Positions 25,445 to 34,601 of a stretch of DNA of 64,000 nucleotides are shown here, in pieces (within the stretch, counting starts at the first letter, position 1; each line of letters starts with the position of its first letter). This DNA comes from Anaeromicrobium sp. (lineage in GTDB: Bacteria; Bacillota; Clostridia; Peptostreptococcales; Thermotaleaceae): contig NZ_JAOART010000033.1 in NCBI RefSeq assembly GCF_025210435.1, positions 1-64,000 on the forward strand, written 5' to 3'. The notes under the pieces are model-generated. The model saw only the letters and a program-made list of their open reading frames with translations. It was not told where the DNA came from and did no database searches. A program made the position numbers and the translations under genes.

Positions 25445-25714
25445 ATGGAGAAAAAGGTTGTTGTTGAAAATACGTTAAAGCCTTATATTGAATTCCTTGA
25501 AGAAAGTGGATATGATGTGCATAAATTATATAAAAATGAAAATGCAAGTAGGATAGAATCCACTAAATATGATGGAGTTGTAGTATCAAGTACAAAGAGT
25601 ATTCCAATAAAAAGGAATTCAAAACTTAATGTACCCATTATTGAAGCAGAAGGAAAAACTCCCAAAGAGGTGCTTGATATATTGATAACTAGCCATGATA
25701 ATGGCATGAGATAA
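25445..25714 (+). CDS. UPF0180 (YkuS-like) protein
   Basis: About 89 residues starting at an ATG with GGAGGTG 7 nt upstream. The pattern V-E-N-T-L-K-P-Y-I-E-F-L-E-E-S-G-Y-D-V ... Y-D-G-V-V-V-S ... P-I-I-E-A-E-G-K-T-P-K-E-V matches the small UPF0180 family of spore-formers. Function is unknown. It is divergent from splB, with a 120-bp gap. The family assignment is from pattern memory. Confidence 0.65.
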   Translation: MEKKVVVENTLKPYIEFLEESGYDVHKLYKNENASRIESTKYDGVVVSSTKSIPIKRNSKLNVPIIEAEGKTPKEVLDILITSHDNGMR

Positions 25715-25738
25715 ATATTAATTATAAAAAAAATAAAT

Positions 25739-25785
25739 TAGAGCTAATATCCTATACCAGGTGGATGTTAGCTCCTTTGAGTTTT
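25739..25785. terminator. Bidirectional terminator
   Basis: GAGCTAATATCC pairs with GGATGTTAGCTC (with G-U pairs), T-rich on both sides. It lies between the convergent UPF0180 and L,D-transpeptidase genes. Confidence 0.75.
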
Positions 25786-25796
25786 TATGAATACCT

Positions 25797-26957
25797 TTAA
25801 TAAATATATACTCCTGTACCATCATTCATATTATCATATACCCACTTGGCATCATCTACACTTAATCTAACACAGCCATGGGAGAGAGATTGGCCTAGGC
25901 GTGAATCAACAATATTCTTTCCCCTAGAATCGAATAAAACCGAATGGAAATAATAATGTCCAAAGAATTTAACTTTGTATTTGGCCCTTACTTTTCCATT
26001 ATATGAAGTAAGCCATAGAGCCCTTCCAGTAATGGTAAAATTACCTTTTATGGTTGGTGTGGAGGCTTTCCCATCTGTACATACCATTGTTTTAGTAAGA
26101 TTCCAATTTTTATTTTCTCCCTCAAAAACATAAACCACATTTGCCTTTGTATTAATCCATATATAATAATTTGTTTTACTAGTGAAATCTCTTTCGTTTA
26201 TAAGGGCTTCTAATTTTTCCTTTTCAGTAAGAACCTCTTCATATATTATAATTTCTTCTGAACATTTACTTGTGTATTTTCCAAACCTATCTTTAACATA
26301 TAGGACAGCCTTATATGTTCCTGGATTCCTTGGAGTGTAATGGACCCTATCATCATCGCAAAGGAGGCTATCATATACTACAGTTCTATCCTTAAGTATA
26401 TACCAATGATACCTTAAACTATCTCCTTGGGCTGAAGCTGAAAAGGTAAGGGGTGTATTAACAGGTTCTTTACCACTTTTATCTATCCAAATAGAATTTA
26501 TTTTAATAGGAGTAATAATATTAATTTCCTCTGATAATTTACTTGTGGTAATTCCATTTTCATCTTTAATCTTCAAAAGAATCTGGTATGTGCCAACTTC
26601 ATCCATTGTATAATCCAAAAAATTTTCTTCATCATAGTACTTTTTATATAATTCATCAAAATCTTTAAATATGGTCCATTGATAAATTAAATTTTTTCCC
26701 CTACATATGGCCTTAAATCTGAATGTAGTTCCAGTTAACTCCATATTACTTTTATCAAAACCTATTGAATCTATCTTTGGGTAAATTTCATCTAAATCTT
26801 TCAGATGTTCACTGGAACAACTTATTTTATCCTTTTCTTCAATGGGAGACTCATTGCTTTGTGCATATATTTCATTAGACCATAAAAGCTGTATTTGAAC
26901 CAAAGATAAAATGAAAATCAGGGAAAAACAAATAATACCTTTAAGTTTACCTAACAT
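25797..26957 (-). CDS. L,D-transpeptidase (YkuD) with two Ig-like repeats
   Basis: 386 residues with an N-terminal signal segment (about 5-27). Two beta-rich repeats follow, about 62-148 and 153-238, each with the pattern T-F-R/S-F/A ... Y-Q/H-W ... Y-T ... G-T-Y-Q/K ... V/I-K-D. The C-terminal YkuD domain (about 260-386) has the histidine in Y-F-H-S-V-L-F and the catalytic S-H-G-C-V-R-L. It should cross-link peptidoglycan at meso-diaminopimelate outside the membrane. The repeats resemble triple-tyrosine/PKD-like modules and may bind the wall. Confidence 0.9.
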   Translation of the reverse strand: MLGKLKGIICFSLIFILSLVQIQLLWSNEIYAQSNESPIEEKDKISCSSEHLKDLDEIYPKIDSIGFDKSNMELTGTTFRFKAICRGKNLIYQWTIFKDFDELYKKYYDEENFLDYTMDEVGTYQILLKIKDENGITTSKLSEEINIITPIKINSIWIDKSGKEPVNTPLTFSASAQGDSLRYHWYILKDRTVVYDSLLCDDDRVHYTPRNPGTYKAVLYVKDRFGKYTSKCSEEIIIYEEVLTEKEKLEALINERDFTSKTNYYIWINTKANVVYVFEGENKNWNLTKTMVCTDGKASTPTIKGNFTITGRALWLTSYNGKVRAKYKVKFFGHYYFHSVLFDSRGKNIVDSRLGQSLSHGCVRLSVDDAKWVYDNMNDGTGVYIY

Positions 26958-27057
26958 AGTACCCCTCCATATTTAGATAATTTCTCTTTAAGGTAAATAT
27001 ATGTGTATTACCCAGGTCCTATGAAAGAATATGTTTTAAGTTTCATATGACTACAAA

Positions 27058-27104
27058 TTTCCTGAAGTAGGCTCACGTGAAGCAAGTTTATAAACCATAA
27101 ATCT
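27058..27104 (-). repeat. Family A repeat, solo left end
   Basis: Reverse-complement copy of about 47 bp of the left end of the 235-bp family A element (TAAACTTGC...GTGAGCCTACTTCAGG). The remainder is missing. It lies between the divergent L,D-transpeptidase and AIM24 genes, where it could affect either promoter. Confidence 0.7.
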
Positions 27105-27193
27105 ATAATAGAAATAAGTGAAAAATTATGATATAAATATATTATGAGTATAAATATATTCTAAGTATAAAAATATAAGGGGCGGATAAAAAT

Positions 27194-28000
27194 ATGAGTA
27201 ACTTTAAATTATCAACGTATGAACATTTAACAGGTGCAACTAAGCAAACTCCTGCATTTTCATGTGTGGCACAAGGAAGTGGATTTTTTTATGCTAAAAA
27301 GGGAGCCATGGTAGCAGATAAAGGACAATTTAAATACGAGAAAATATTACTAGATCCAAATGCTGGTACGGGTTTGGCTAGGGGAATCTTAAATAGTGTT
27401 ACTCGTAGATTAACAGGGGAAAATATGGAAATTATGAAAGTTACAGGTAACGGAATGTGCATATTAGCATGGCAAGGAAGAAATGTAACTATCGTTCCAT
27501 TACGACCAGGGGAAGATGTTGGAGTAGAATCAGAAAACATTTTAGCTTTCTCAGGAAATTTAAAATATAGTGTTAGATTCATAGGATCAGGAGTCTTATC
27601 TCAAAAGGGACTATTTACTACTAGTTTTAAGAATAATTCAGGTCAAGATGGATACGTGGCTGTAATTACTGATGGAAATGCAATTGTAATGGAAACTCCT
27701 TGTAGAGTAGATCCTGATGCAGTCATCTGCTGGACTGGTCCAGATCCAGGACTTAAAGCAGATGTAAATTGGAAGACATTCATAGGTCAAACATCTGGAG
27801 AGTCTTATATGTTTGAATTTAATCAAGGAGGACACCATGTAGTGTTACAACCTTCTGAAAGAAAATCTGGCCTTGACATTGGTATTGACAGAGGAGAACA
27901 GGTGGGTACCCAATCAAGTGCATTTGGCAATACTCAACAAAACATGAATGATACATTTGGTCAAGTAACAAATACACTAGGAAATTTCTTCGATAGATAA
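27194..28000 (+). CDS. AIM24-family protein
   Basis: 268 residues. The double beta-roll pattern of AIM24/TIGR00266-like proteins is visible: F-Y-A-K-K-G-A-M-V, G-N-G-M-C-I-L-A, a mid segment L-S-Q-K-G-L-F-T-T and the D-P-D-A-V-I-C-W near 180. The last 35 residues are Gln/Asn/Gly-rich and probably disordered. It lies 17 bp before a TerD gene, a pairing seen in stress or tellurite-resistance type clusters. No catalytic function is known for the family. Confidence 0.82.
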   Translation: MSNFKLSTYEHLTGATKQTPAFSCVAQGSGFFYAKKGAMVADKGQFKYEKILLDPNAGTGLARGILNSVTRRLTGENMEIMKVTGNGMCILAWQGRNVTIVPLRPGEDVGVESENILAFSGNLKYSVRFIGSGVLSQKGLFTTSFKNNSGQDGYVAVITDGNAIVMETPCRVDPDAVICWTGPDPGLKADVNWKTFIGQTSGESYMFEFNQGGHHVVLQPSERKSGLDIGIDRGEQVGTQSSAFGNTQQNMNDTFGQVTNTLGNFFDR

Positions 28001-28017
28001 AAAAAGGAGGTAATAAA

Positions 28018-28779
28018 ATGGGATTAAATGGTCTTGGTGGACTAGGAAGTGGAAATAATAACGTAGCACAACAACCTCAGGAACAAACAACAGGTTTAGG
28101 AGGTCTTGGTGGATTAGGTACAGGTATGGAGACACAGGCACAACCACAACCAACAAATATGAACACACCTGCTAATCAAAAGGTGTCCCTAAAAAAGGGT
28201 CAAAAGGTATCATTAAAGAAAATGGCAGCAGATGCAGGGGTAAATGGAGGAACTCTATCTAAGGTTAAAGTTGGCCTTGGATGGGATACTAATAGATATG
28301 ATGGTGGGTATGAGTTTGACTTAGATGCATTTACTTTTGCTGTTAAAGCTGATGGTAAAGTAAGAAATGCAGGAGATTTCATATTCTTTAATAATATGAG
28401 ATTAAGTGATGGTTCTATCCAATTGATGGGAGATAATAGAACAGGAGCAGGTTCAGGAGACGATGAAGTAGTAGAAGTGGATTTAAATAGTGTATCTCCT
28501 GAAATTCAAAAGATTGTATTTACTATCATAATAAATGAAGCAGAACAGAGACGACAAAATTTTGGTATGGTTGGAAATGCTTTTGTTAGGTTAGTTGATA
28601 CAAATACTAACAAAGAATTTTTAAGATATGATCTTTCTGAAGATTATAGTACGGAAACAGCCGTAGTTGTGGGAGAAATATATAGACATAATGGAGAATG
28701 GAAATTCACTGCAATAGGAAGTGGATTTAATGATGGATTACCTGCATTATGTGCTTGTTATGGAGTAGATGCAGAATAA
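28018..28779 (+). CDS. TerD-family calcium-binding stress protein with Gly-Leu-rich extension
   Basis: 253 residues. The TerD domain (about 55-250) shows V-S-L-K-K-G-Q-K-V-S-L, G-L-G-W-D, F-D-L-D-A-F, F-F-N-N, G-D-N-R-T-G-A-G-S-G-D-D-E, typical calcium-binding acidic loops. Ahead of it sits a 50-residue low-complexity stretch with repeated G-L-G-G-L-G and Gln/Pro runs, which TerD proteins normally lack. AAAGGAGG precedes the ATG. It is operonic with the AIM24 gene. TerD proteins are linked to tellurite, phage and oxidative stress survival. Confidence 0.9.
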   Translation: MGLNGLGGLGSGNNNVAQQPQEQTTGLGGLGGLGTGMETQAQPQPTNMNTPANQKVSLKKGQKVSLKKMAADAGVNGGTLSKVKVGLGWDTNRYDGGYEFDLDAFTFAVKADGKVRNAGDFIFFNNMRLSDGSIQLMGDNRTGAGSGDDEVVEVDLNSVSPEIQKIVFTIIINEAEQRRQNFGMVGNAFVRLVDTNTNKEFLRYDLSEDYSTETAVVVGEIYRHNGEWKFTAIGSGFNDGLPALCACYGVDAE

Positions 28780-28809
28780 TAATTTTTATGAAAAATATTA
28801 AAAAATTAG

Positions 28810-28840
28810 GTAGTGATAGAAAATATCACTACTTTTTTTG
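28810..28840 (+). terminator. Terminator of the AIM24-TerD operon
   Basis: GTAGTGATA / TATCACTAC stem, 5-nt loop, T7 tail. Confidence 0.85.
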
Positions 28841-29109
28841 AAATAATATTGAATATGATTCCTTTCTTCATTATTACTGGGTAATCTCACCACTGTATTT
28901 TTAAAATGAGCCTTATGTTTAATTTTTAAAAATTGTTATAGATATTCAACTTTAAGATTTAATTTTATTTATAATTTAATTTAGATTATCCTATATTGTA
29001 TATTTTGTGAGATCTATATTTTTATAAAATAATATATTTAATTTTCAAGTTGTTTATTTATATAATAAACTTAATAATATGAAATTATAGGATTAATGAG
29101 GTGATAGTG
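28841..29109. other. Intergenic region before the malate sensor gene
   Basis: Very AT-rich. No gene, repeat or clear promoter was found besides a GAGGTG ribosome binding site at its right end. Confidence 0.3.
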
Positions 29110-30696
29110 ATGAAGAAAAATCTTTCTCTTCAAACTAAAATTACTATGCTAATAACCGTGTTAATTCTCGCATCAATAGGCATAAGTATTTTATTTGTAG
29201 GAAAATGGTCATTAGATAATATTCAAAAGAAGGTGGAAGATAATATAAAAAATGTATCATTAATATTAGCTAGTTCACCTGATATCAAAAGGGCTTTGAA
29301 GGAAAAGAATTCTACAAAGGTTCAAAATACAATCCATAAACTATTAGATAGATTAGATGGAGTAGATATTATTACTATAGCTGATATGAATGGAATAAGA
29401 TATGCTCATCCAAATCCAAATAGGATTGGAAAACCTTTTGTAGGAGGGGATGAAGTAAGGGTAATAAAGGAAGGGGTAAGTTATATATCTCAAGCTAAGG
29501 GGACGCTTGGGATTTCCATTAGGGCCTTTGAACCAATTTTTTATAGGGAAGAACAAATTGGTTTTGTAATGGTAGGAGTACTATATGAAGAGATTAAAGA
29601 ATTTAGAGCACATGCTCTCACAACCATATTTGGATTTACTTTATTTGGAATAGTTTTAGGAATAATAGGTGCATTAGCCATTGGAAAGAGAACAAGAGAT
29701 AGTCTTTTAGGTTTAGAACCTGATGAAATTGTGTATTTGTATAAAGAAAATAGGGCTATGATTGAAGCCATAAGGGAAGGTATCATTGCCATTGATGGAA
29801 AGGGAAGGATTACTTTAGTTAATGATTATGCCATAAAAATACTAAATATAAATAACAAAAATGTAATAGGAGAATATGTATTAGATGTATTTCCCACAAG
29901 TAGATTATTAGACGTTTTAAAAAGTGGAGAAAGTGAGTTTAATGAAGAACAAATCATTAATGATACGGTCATATTAACTAATAGGGTTCCCATGAAGGAT
30001 GGAGATGAAATTATAGGAGCAATGGCTTCTTTTAATGATAGGACAAAAGTTAAACGTTTGGCTGAAGAGATTACAGGGGTAAGGCAAATTATTCAAGCGT
30101 TAAGGGCCAATACCCACGAATTTATGAATAAATTACATGTTATATTAGGTCTTATAAAGTTAAATGAAATAGACGAAGTAAGAGCATATATTAAAGATGT
30201 GGTAAAGGAACAGGAGCAAGTAAGATTTTTCCTCATGAAAAAAATAAAGAACCCGACTATTTCAGCAATCATATTAGGGAAGCTAAATAGAGCAAAAGAA
30301 CTTAGTATTAACATGGAACTAGATGAAAATTCTTATTTGGAAAAACACTATAAAAATATTCAGAATGATAATTTAGTCACTATTATTGGAAATTTACTGG
30401 ATAATGGAATGGAAGCCATTGTGAAAAAAGAAGAGGATGGGGAGATTTATTTTAGAATAGAAGATGTTAATAATTTTATAGAAATAGAAGTCCATGATAA
30501 TGGTATTGGTATAGAAGAGGAAAATATAGATAAGATCTTTAAAAGGGAATTTACAACAAAGGTGGATGAAGGAGGCATAGGATTATTTTTAGTTGATAAA
30601 ACCATGAAACAATTAAATGGTGAATTTTTTGTAGATTCAAAGTACAAAGAAGGAACATGTATTTTGGTTAGAATACCTAAGGAGGGAAAAATATGA
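29110..30696 (+). CDS. DcuS/CitA-type sensor histidine kinase (malate or citrate sensing)
   Basis: About 528 residues. An N-terminal membrane helix (about 10-30), an extracellular PAS-like domain (about 35-170) with A-D-M-N-G-I-R-Y-A-H-P-N, a second helix (about 175-200), a cytoplasmic PAS (about 215-320), then the kinase core with H-box N-T-H-E-F-M-N-K-L-H-V-I-L-G-L and N-L-L-D-N-G-M-E-A-I. This is the CitA/DcuS/MalK group that binds C4 or tricarboxylates. The ATG is chosen since GAGGTG lies 8 nt upstream. It overlaps the regulator gene by 4 nt and precedes malic enzyme and symporter genes. Confidence 0.92.
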   Translation: MKKNLSLQTKITMLITVLILASIGISILFVGKWSLDNIQKKVEDNIKNVSLILASSPDIKRALKEKNSTKVQNTIHKLLDRLDGVDIITIADMNGIRYAHPNPNRIGKPFVGGDEVRVIKEGVSYISQAKGTLGISIRAFEPIFYREEQIGFVMVGVLYEEIKEFRAHALTTIFGFTLFGIVLGIIGALAIGKRTRDSLLGLEPDEIVYLYKENRAMIEAIREGIIAIDGKGRITLVNDYAIKILNINNKNVIGEYVLDVFPTSRLLDVLKSGESEFNEEQIINDTVILTNRVPMKDGDEIIGAMASFNDRTKVKRLAEEITGVRQIIQALRANTHEFMNKLHVILGLIKLNEIDEVRAYIKDVVKEQEQVRFFLMKKIKNPTISAIILGKLNRAKELSINMELDENSYLEKHYKNIQNDNLVTIIGNLLDNGMEAIVKKEEDGEIYFRIEDVNNFIEIEVHDNGIGIEEENIDKIFKREFTTKVDEGGIGLFLVDKTMKQLNGEFFVDSKYKEGTCILVRIPKEGKI

Positions 30697-31367
30697 TTCG
30701 TGTACTTGTAGTAGAAGATGATCCTATGTTGGCTGAATTGAATAGAAGATTTATAGAGAAAATAGATGGATTTACCGTTGAATTTGTTGCAAAGAATGGG
30801 GAAGATGCCCTTGAGAAAATAAAAAATGATAAAATTGATTTAGTCATATTAGATGTTTATATGCCTAAGATTGATGGAATTGAATTTTTTAGGAGGGTTA
30901 GAAAACAAAATAAAATGATAGATTTTATTTTAGTTACAGCAGCAAATGATACGGATAAAATTAAGGAGGCATTAAAACTAGGTGCAGTAGATTACCTGGT
31001 AAAGCCCTTCGAATTTGAAAGATTAGAAAAGTCCTTATTAAATTATAAAGTTAGAAAGGATTTATTAATAAAAAAGCCCTTTATTAATCAAAAGGAACTA
31101 GATAAACTCTTTATAGGGTCATATGAAGAAGAAAGAGTAAAAGACTTGAAAAAGGGATTACACAAAATTACTTTAAATAGAATAATCAAGTTTTTAAAAG
31201 AAAATAAAGAAGAATTATTGTCTAGTGAAATCATATCAGAAAATATGAGTATGTCTAAAGTTACCATTAGGAGGTATTTAGATTATTTAGAGGAAATAGG
31301 AAGTATTGAGAAAAAAATAGAATATGGTTCTAGGGGAAGGCCTTCTTATCTTTATAAATATAAATAA
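30693..31367 (+). CDS. CitB/DcuR-family response regulator
   Basis: 224 residues. The receiver domain has E8-D9-D10, phospho-acceptor D54 in V-I-L-D-V-Y-M-P and K104-P. A linker leads to a helix-turn-helix near 175-200 (S-K-V-T-I-R-R-Y-L) as in DcuR/MalR proteins. It should bind the palindromic site at 31479-31511 before the malic enzyme gene. It is followed by a strong terminator. Confidence 0.92.
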   Translation: MIRVLVVEDDPMLAELNRRFIEKIDGFTVEFVAKNGEDALEKIKNDKIDLVILDVYMPKIDGIEFFRRVRKQNKMIDFILVTAANDTDKIKEALKLGAVDYLVKPFEFERLEKSLLNYKVRKDLLIKKPFINQKELDKLFIGSYEEERVKDLKKGLHKITLNRIIKFLKENKEELLSSEIISENMSMSKVTIRRYLDYLEEIGSIEKKIEYGSRGRPSYLYKYK

Positions 31368-31388
31368 AAATAAATAATAAAATAAATA

Positions 31389-31429
31389 AAACTCTTATTG
31401 ACAAAACATTGTCTATAAGAGTTTTTTTA
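31389..31429 (+). terminator. Terminator after the malate regulator
   Basis: AAACTCTTAT / ATAAGAGTTT with an inner GACAA/TTGTC stem and a T7 tail. Confidence 0.88.
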
Positions 31430-31478
31430 ATGGGCATAGGGTATTTTTTATTTGAGAAATAATTAACCATATATTTTT

Positions 31479-31511
31479 TATTTAGAAAAACTTTAGAATA
31501 AGTTCTAAATA
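31479..31511 (+). promoter_or_regulatory. Candidate operator of the malate genes
   Basis: TTTAGAA at 31481-31487, then a perfect TTTAGAA-TAAG-TTCTAAA palindrome at 31492-31509, about 80 bp before the malic enzyme start. Three half-sites in one place suit a dimeric response regulator. Binding by the upstream regulator is inference. Confidence 0.5.
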
Positions 31512-31589
31512 TTAAATAAAGTATGCAAATTATCTATAATTTTAAATAGCAGAAATTAATTTCAAAGGATAGAAGAGAGGAATGAAAAA

Positions 31590-32762
31590 ATGGATTATTC
31601 TAAAAAAGCATTAGAGGTTCATGAGGAATATAAGGGAAAAATTAGTGTCATATCTAAGGTTCCTGTTACTAATAAGGAGGAATTAAGTGTAGCATATACA
31701 CCAGGTGTTGCTGAACCATGCAGAAGGATTGCGGAAAATAAGAAAGATGTATATAAATATACTTCAAAGGCGAACTTGGTTGCAGTTGTAAGTGATGGAA
31801 CTGCTGTACTTGGTCTTGGAGATATTGGACCTGAAGCTGCCATGCCTGTAATGGAAGGTAAAGCTGTACTTTTCAAAGAGTTTGCAGGGGTAGATGCATT
31901 TCCTATATGTGTGGATACGAAGGATGTGGATGAAATTGTAGACCTAGTAAAAAAGTTGGCTCCTACCTTTGGAGGAATTAATCTTGAGGACATTTCTGCT
32001 CCAAGGTGTATTGAAATTGAGAAAAGACTTAAGGAAGAATTGGATATTCCTGTATTTCATGATGATCAGCATGGAACTGCCATTGTAACAACGGCAGGAT
32101 TAATAAATGGATTAAAATTGGTAAACAAAAAATGGGAAGACATAAAAATCGTAGTGAACGGATCAGGGGCGGCAGGATCTGCAATTGTTAAGATGTTGCT
32201 GAACATGAATGCAAAGAATATTTTAGTATGCGGCAGAAATGGAATATTATATGAAGGCAAAGTGGGGAATGATGCACTAAAAGAAGAGTTAGCTAAAATT
32301 ACAAATCCTAATAATGGAAAGGGAATATTAGAAGATGCTATGAAAAATGCTGATGTATTCATTGGTGTTTCAGCTCCAAATGTGGTGACAAAAGAAATGG
32401 TAGCTTCCATGAATGAGGATGCAATTATATTTGCCATGGCTAATCCTATTCCAGAGATTATGCCACATTTAGCAAAGGAAGCAGGAGCAAGAATAGTAGG
32501 TTCAGGAAGATCTGATTTTGCAAATCAAATTAATAATGTTCTAGCATTTCCAGGAATATTCAAGGGAGCCTTAGCTGTAAGGGCAAGTGACATTAATGAA
32601 GAAATGAAGGTTGCAGCAGCTAATGCTATTGCACAAATTATTGATGAGAGTGAATTACATGAGGAATACATCATTCCAAAGCCATTTGATGAAAGAATTG
32701 TAAAAACTGTTGCAAAGGCTGTTGAGAAGGCTGCTAAGGATACAGGTATTTCGAGAATATAA
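31590..32762 (+). CDS. NAD(P)-dependent malic enzyme, short form
   Basis: 390 residues, the bacterial short form. Typical blocks: [24 protein letters not shown], metal-binding [14 protein letters not shown], nucleotide-binding G-S-G-A-A-G, and A-M-A-N-P-I-P-E-I. It decarboxylates malate to pyruvate. AGAGAGG precedes the ATG. It is 13 bp from a 2-hydroxycarboxylate symporter gene, so imported malate goes straight to pyruvate. Confidence 0.95.
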   Translation: MDYSKKALEVHEEYKGKISVISKVPVTNKEELSVAYTPGVAEPCRRIAENKKDVYKYTSKANLVAVVSDGTAVLGLGDIGPEAAMPVMEGKAVLFKEFAGVDAFPICVDTKDVDEIVDLVKKLAPTFGGINLEDISAPRCIEIEKRLKEELDIPVFHDDQHGTAIVTTAGLINGLKLVNKKWEDIKIVVNGSGAAGSAIVKMLLNMNAKNILVCGRNGILYEGKVGNDALKEELAKITNPNNGKGILEDAMKNADVFIGVSAPNVVTKEMVASMNEDAIIFAMANPIPEIMPHLAKEAGARIVGSGRSDFANQINNVLAFPGIFKGALAVRASDINEEMKVAAANAIAQIIDESELHEEYIIPKPFDERIVKTVAKAVEKAAKDTGISRI

Positions 32763-32775
32763 AGGAGGAGAGAAT

Positions 32776-34083
32776 ATGTCCATATCTTCGAATAAGGAAA
32801 TTAATAAAATAGAGAATAAGGGATTTCAAATAATGGGAATTTCCCTTCCAACGTTTATAATACTAACAATAGTTGTATTAGGAGCAACTTATATAGGAGC
32901 ATTACCTAAAGGAATGATTGGCGCATTTCCACTTATGATGATTGTAGGTGCAGTACTGAATGAAATAGGAAATCGCTTACCTATAGTGAAGGAGTATTTA
33001 GGTGGAGGAGCAATTGTTATTATATTTGCATCGGCGGCATTAGTAACATATGGAATACTACCCGAAAGCTCAAAGGATATTATGACTAATTTTATGAAGG
33101 GTGAAGGATTTTTAAGTTTTTATATTGCAGCCCTTATAACGGGTAGTATTTTAGGTATGAATAGGAAACTTTTAATCAGTGCTTCTGTAAGATATCTTCC
33201 AGTTATTATTGGTGGAGTTGTTGTATCATTAGGATTAACGGGACTTACTGGTATGATTATGGGATACGGAGCAAAGGAAGCAATTCTTTATATAGCAATT
33301 CCAATTATGGGTGGAGGTATGGGAGCAGGAGCAGTCCCATTATCTCAAATATTTGGACAAGTATTAGAGGTGGATCCAGCACAAATGATGTCAAAAATGG
33401 TTCCTGCCCTTGCCTTAGGAAATGCTATGGCTATTGTGGTGGCTGGATTATTAGATAAAATAGGTAAGAAAAGAACAAATCTAACGGGAAATGGGAAATT
33501 AATGAAATCACAGGATGCTGTTAAAGAGGAATCAAATGAAGTAATGAATCTTGATTATAAATTGATGGGAATAGGAATACTTCTATCCACTACTTTCTTT
33601 GTATGGGGTAAAATATTGGCTAAGTTCATTCCTATCCACTCTTACGCTTTAATGATTATAAGTGTGGCCATTGTAAAGGTATTAGGAATTATGCCTGAGA
33701 AATATGAAAAGGGTGCATTTCAATGGTTTAGATTTGTTATGACAAACTTCACACCTGCCCTATTAGTAGGAATTGGAGTAGCATATACGGATTTAAATGC
33801 AGTCATTGATTCTTTATCAGTAATATATATAGTATTAGTATTTACTACTGTAATAGGTTCTACTATAGGTTCAGCTGTTGTAGGTCACTTCTTAGGATTC
33901 TATCCTATAGAAGCATCTATTACAGGAGGGTTATGTATGGCAAACATGGGTGGAACAGGAGATGTGGCAGTACTTTCTGCAAGTAAGAGAATGGAGTTAA
34001 TGCCATTTGCTCAGATTTCATCACGTATTGGTGGAGCATTCATGTTAATTTTAGCTACTAGTTTGTTATCAATATTTTTATAG
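32776..34083 (+). CDS. 2-hydroxycarboxylate:cation symporter (malate/citrate)
   Basis: About 435 residues with around eleven membrane helices. The 2HCT family markers are G-G-G-A-I-V-I-I-F-A near 85, the pore loop G-G-G-M-G-A-G-A-V-P-L-S near 185 and its counterpart I-T-G-G-L-C-M-A-N-M-G-G-T-G-D-V-A-V-L-S near 395. These two GGXG loops are the re-entrant substrate-binding loops of CitS/CimH/MaeN. AAAGGAGGAG sits before the ATG. With malic enzyme and the two-component system it makes a malate utilisation module. Confidence 0.93.
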   Translation: MSISSNKEINKIENKGFQIMGISLPTFIILTIVVLGATYIGALPKGMIGAFPLMMIVGAVLNEIGNRLPIVKEYLGGGAIVIIFASAALVTYGILPESSKDIMTNFMKGEGFLSFYIAALITGSILGMNRKLLISASVRYLPVIIGGVVVSLGLTGLTGMIMGYGAKEAILYIAIPIMGGGMGAGAVPLSQIFGQVLEVDPAQMMSKMVPALALGNAMAIVVAGLLDKIGKKRTNLTGNGKLMKSQDAVKEESNEVMNLDYKLMGIGILLSTTFFVWGKILAKFIPIHSYALMIISVAIVKVLGIMPEKYEKGAFQWFRFVMTNFTPALLVGIGVAYTDLNAVIDSLSVIYIVLVFTTVIGSTIGSAVVGHFLGFYPIEASITGGLCMANMGGTGDVAVLSASKRMELMPFAQISSRIGGAFMLILATSLLSIFL

Positions 34084-34088
34084 TATAA

Positions 34089-34199
34089 GGTGAAAGTCTT
34101 TCCCTAGGAGTACTGATTTTACCAATACTTGCAAATATATTAATAAAGAGTATACTACCTCAAGGAAGAGTCACCATAGCAAATGAATTAAAAGTGTAA
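34089..34199 (+). pseudogene. Remnant of an unidentified membrane-type gene
   Basis: A 36-codon frame without a start codon, beginning right after a stop 3 bp past the symporter gene: E-S-L-S-L-G-V-L-I-L-P-I-L-A-N-I-L-I-K-S-I-L-P-Q-G-R-V, ending in N-E-L-K-V. It looks like the C-terminal end of a membrane protein, but I cannot name the family. Confidence 0.35.
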
Positions 34200-34220
34200 A
34201 TATTATAATCTTAAGTAATA

Positions 34221-34260
34221 AAAAATCCTAGGTAAGTTTTAACTTGCCTAGGATTTTTTA
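34221..34260 (+). terminator. Terminator of the malate operon (repeat copy 1)
   Basis: AAAAATCCTAGGTAAGTT and AACTTGCCTAGGATTTTT form a long stem with a T6 tail. Almost the same hairpin, with the same flank TAATCTTAAG, occurs at 36081-36152. Confidence 0.9.
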
Positions 34261-34601
34261 GCCTATAAAAATTATCATATATATTTATCATATAAGTTCT
34301 ACCAATAATATTGAACCGAATGAAGAAAAATGTTAATATTTGTATTGTCAGTAAAAAATTTCAAAATAGAAAGGTACGCCTACTGAAAAAATTATATTAA
34401 GACTATGGATATGAGGTGTTTTTAATATATAATTCCAGATTATAGGGTTATTAAGTTATAGTTTAAGTGTTTAGATTGCAGTAGTAATAGTATAAGGGAA
34501 CCATAGGGTCCATAATCCTAGGTACTAGGACTTTTTATAGAAAAGGATTAGAACTAAATTTTATTATGAAATTAATATATTTAAGAGGAGAACTACATAA
34601 G

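Noticed and set aside
34490..34545. c-di-GMP riboswitch before the chemoreceptor
   Set aside because: GGAACC-like bases occur, but the conserved GEMM cores are absent.
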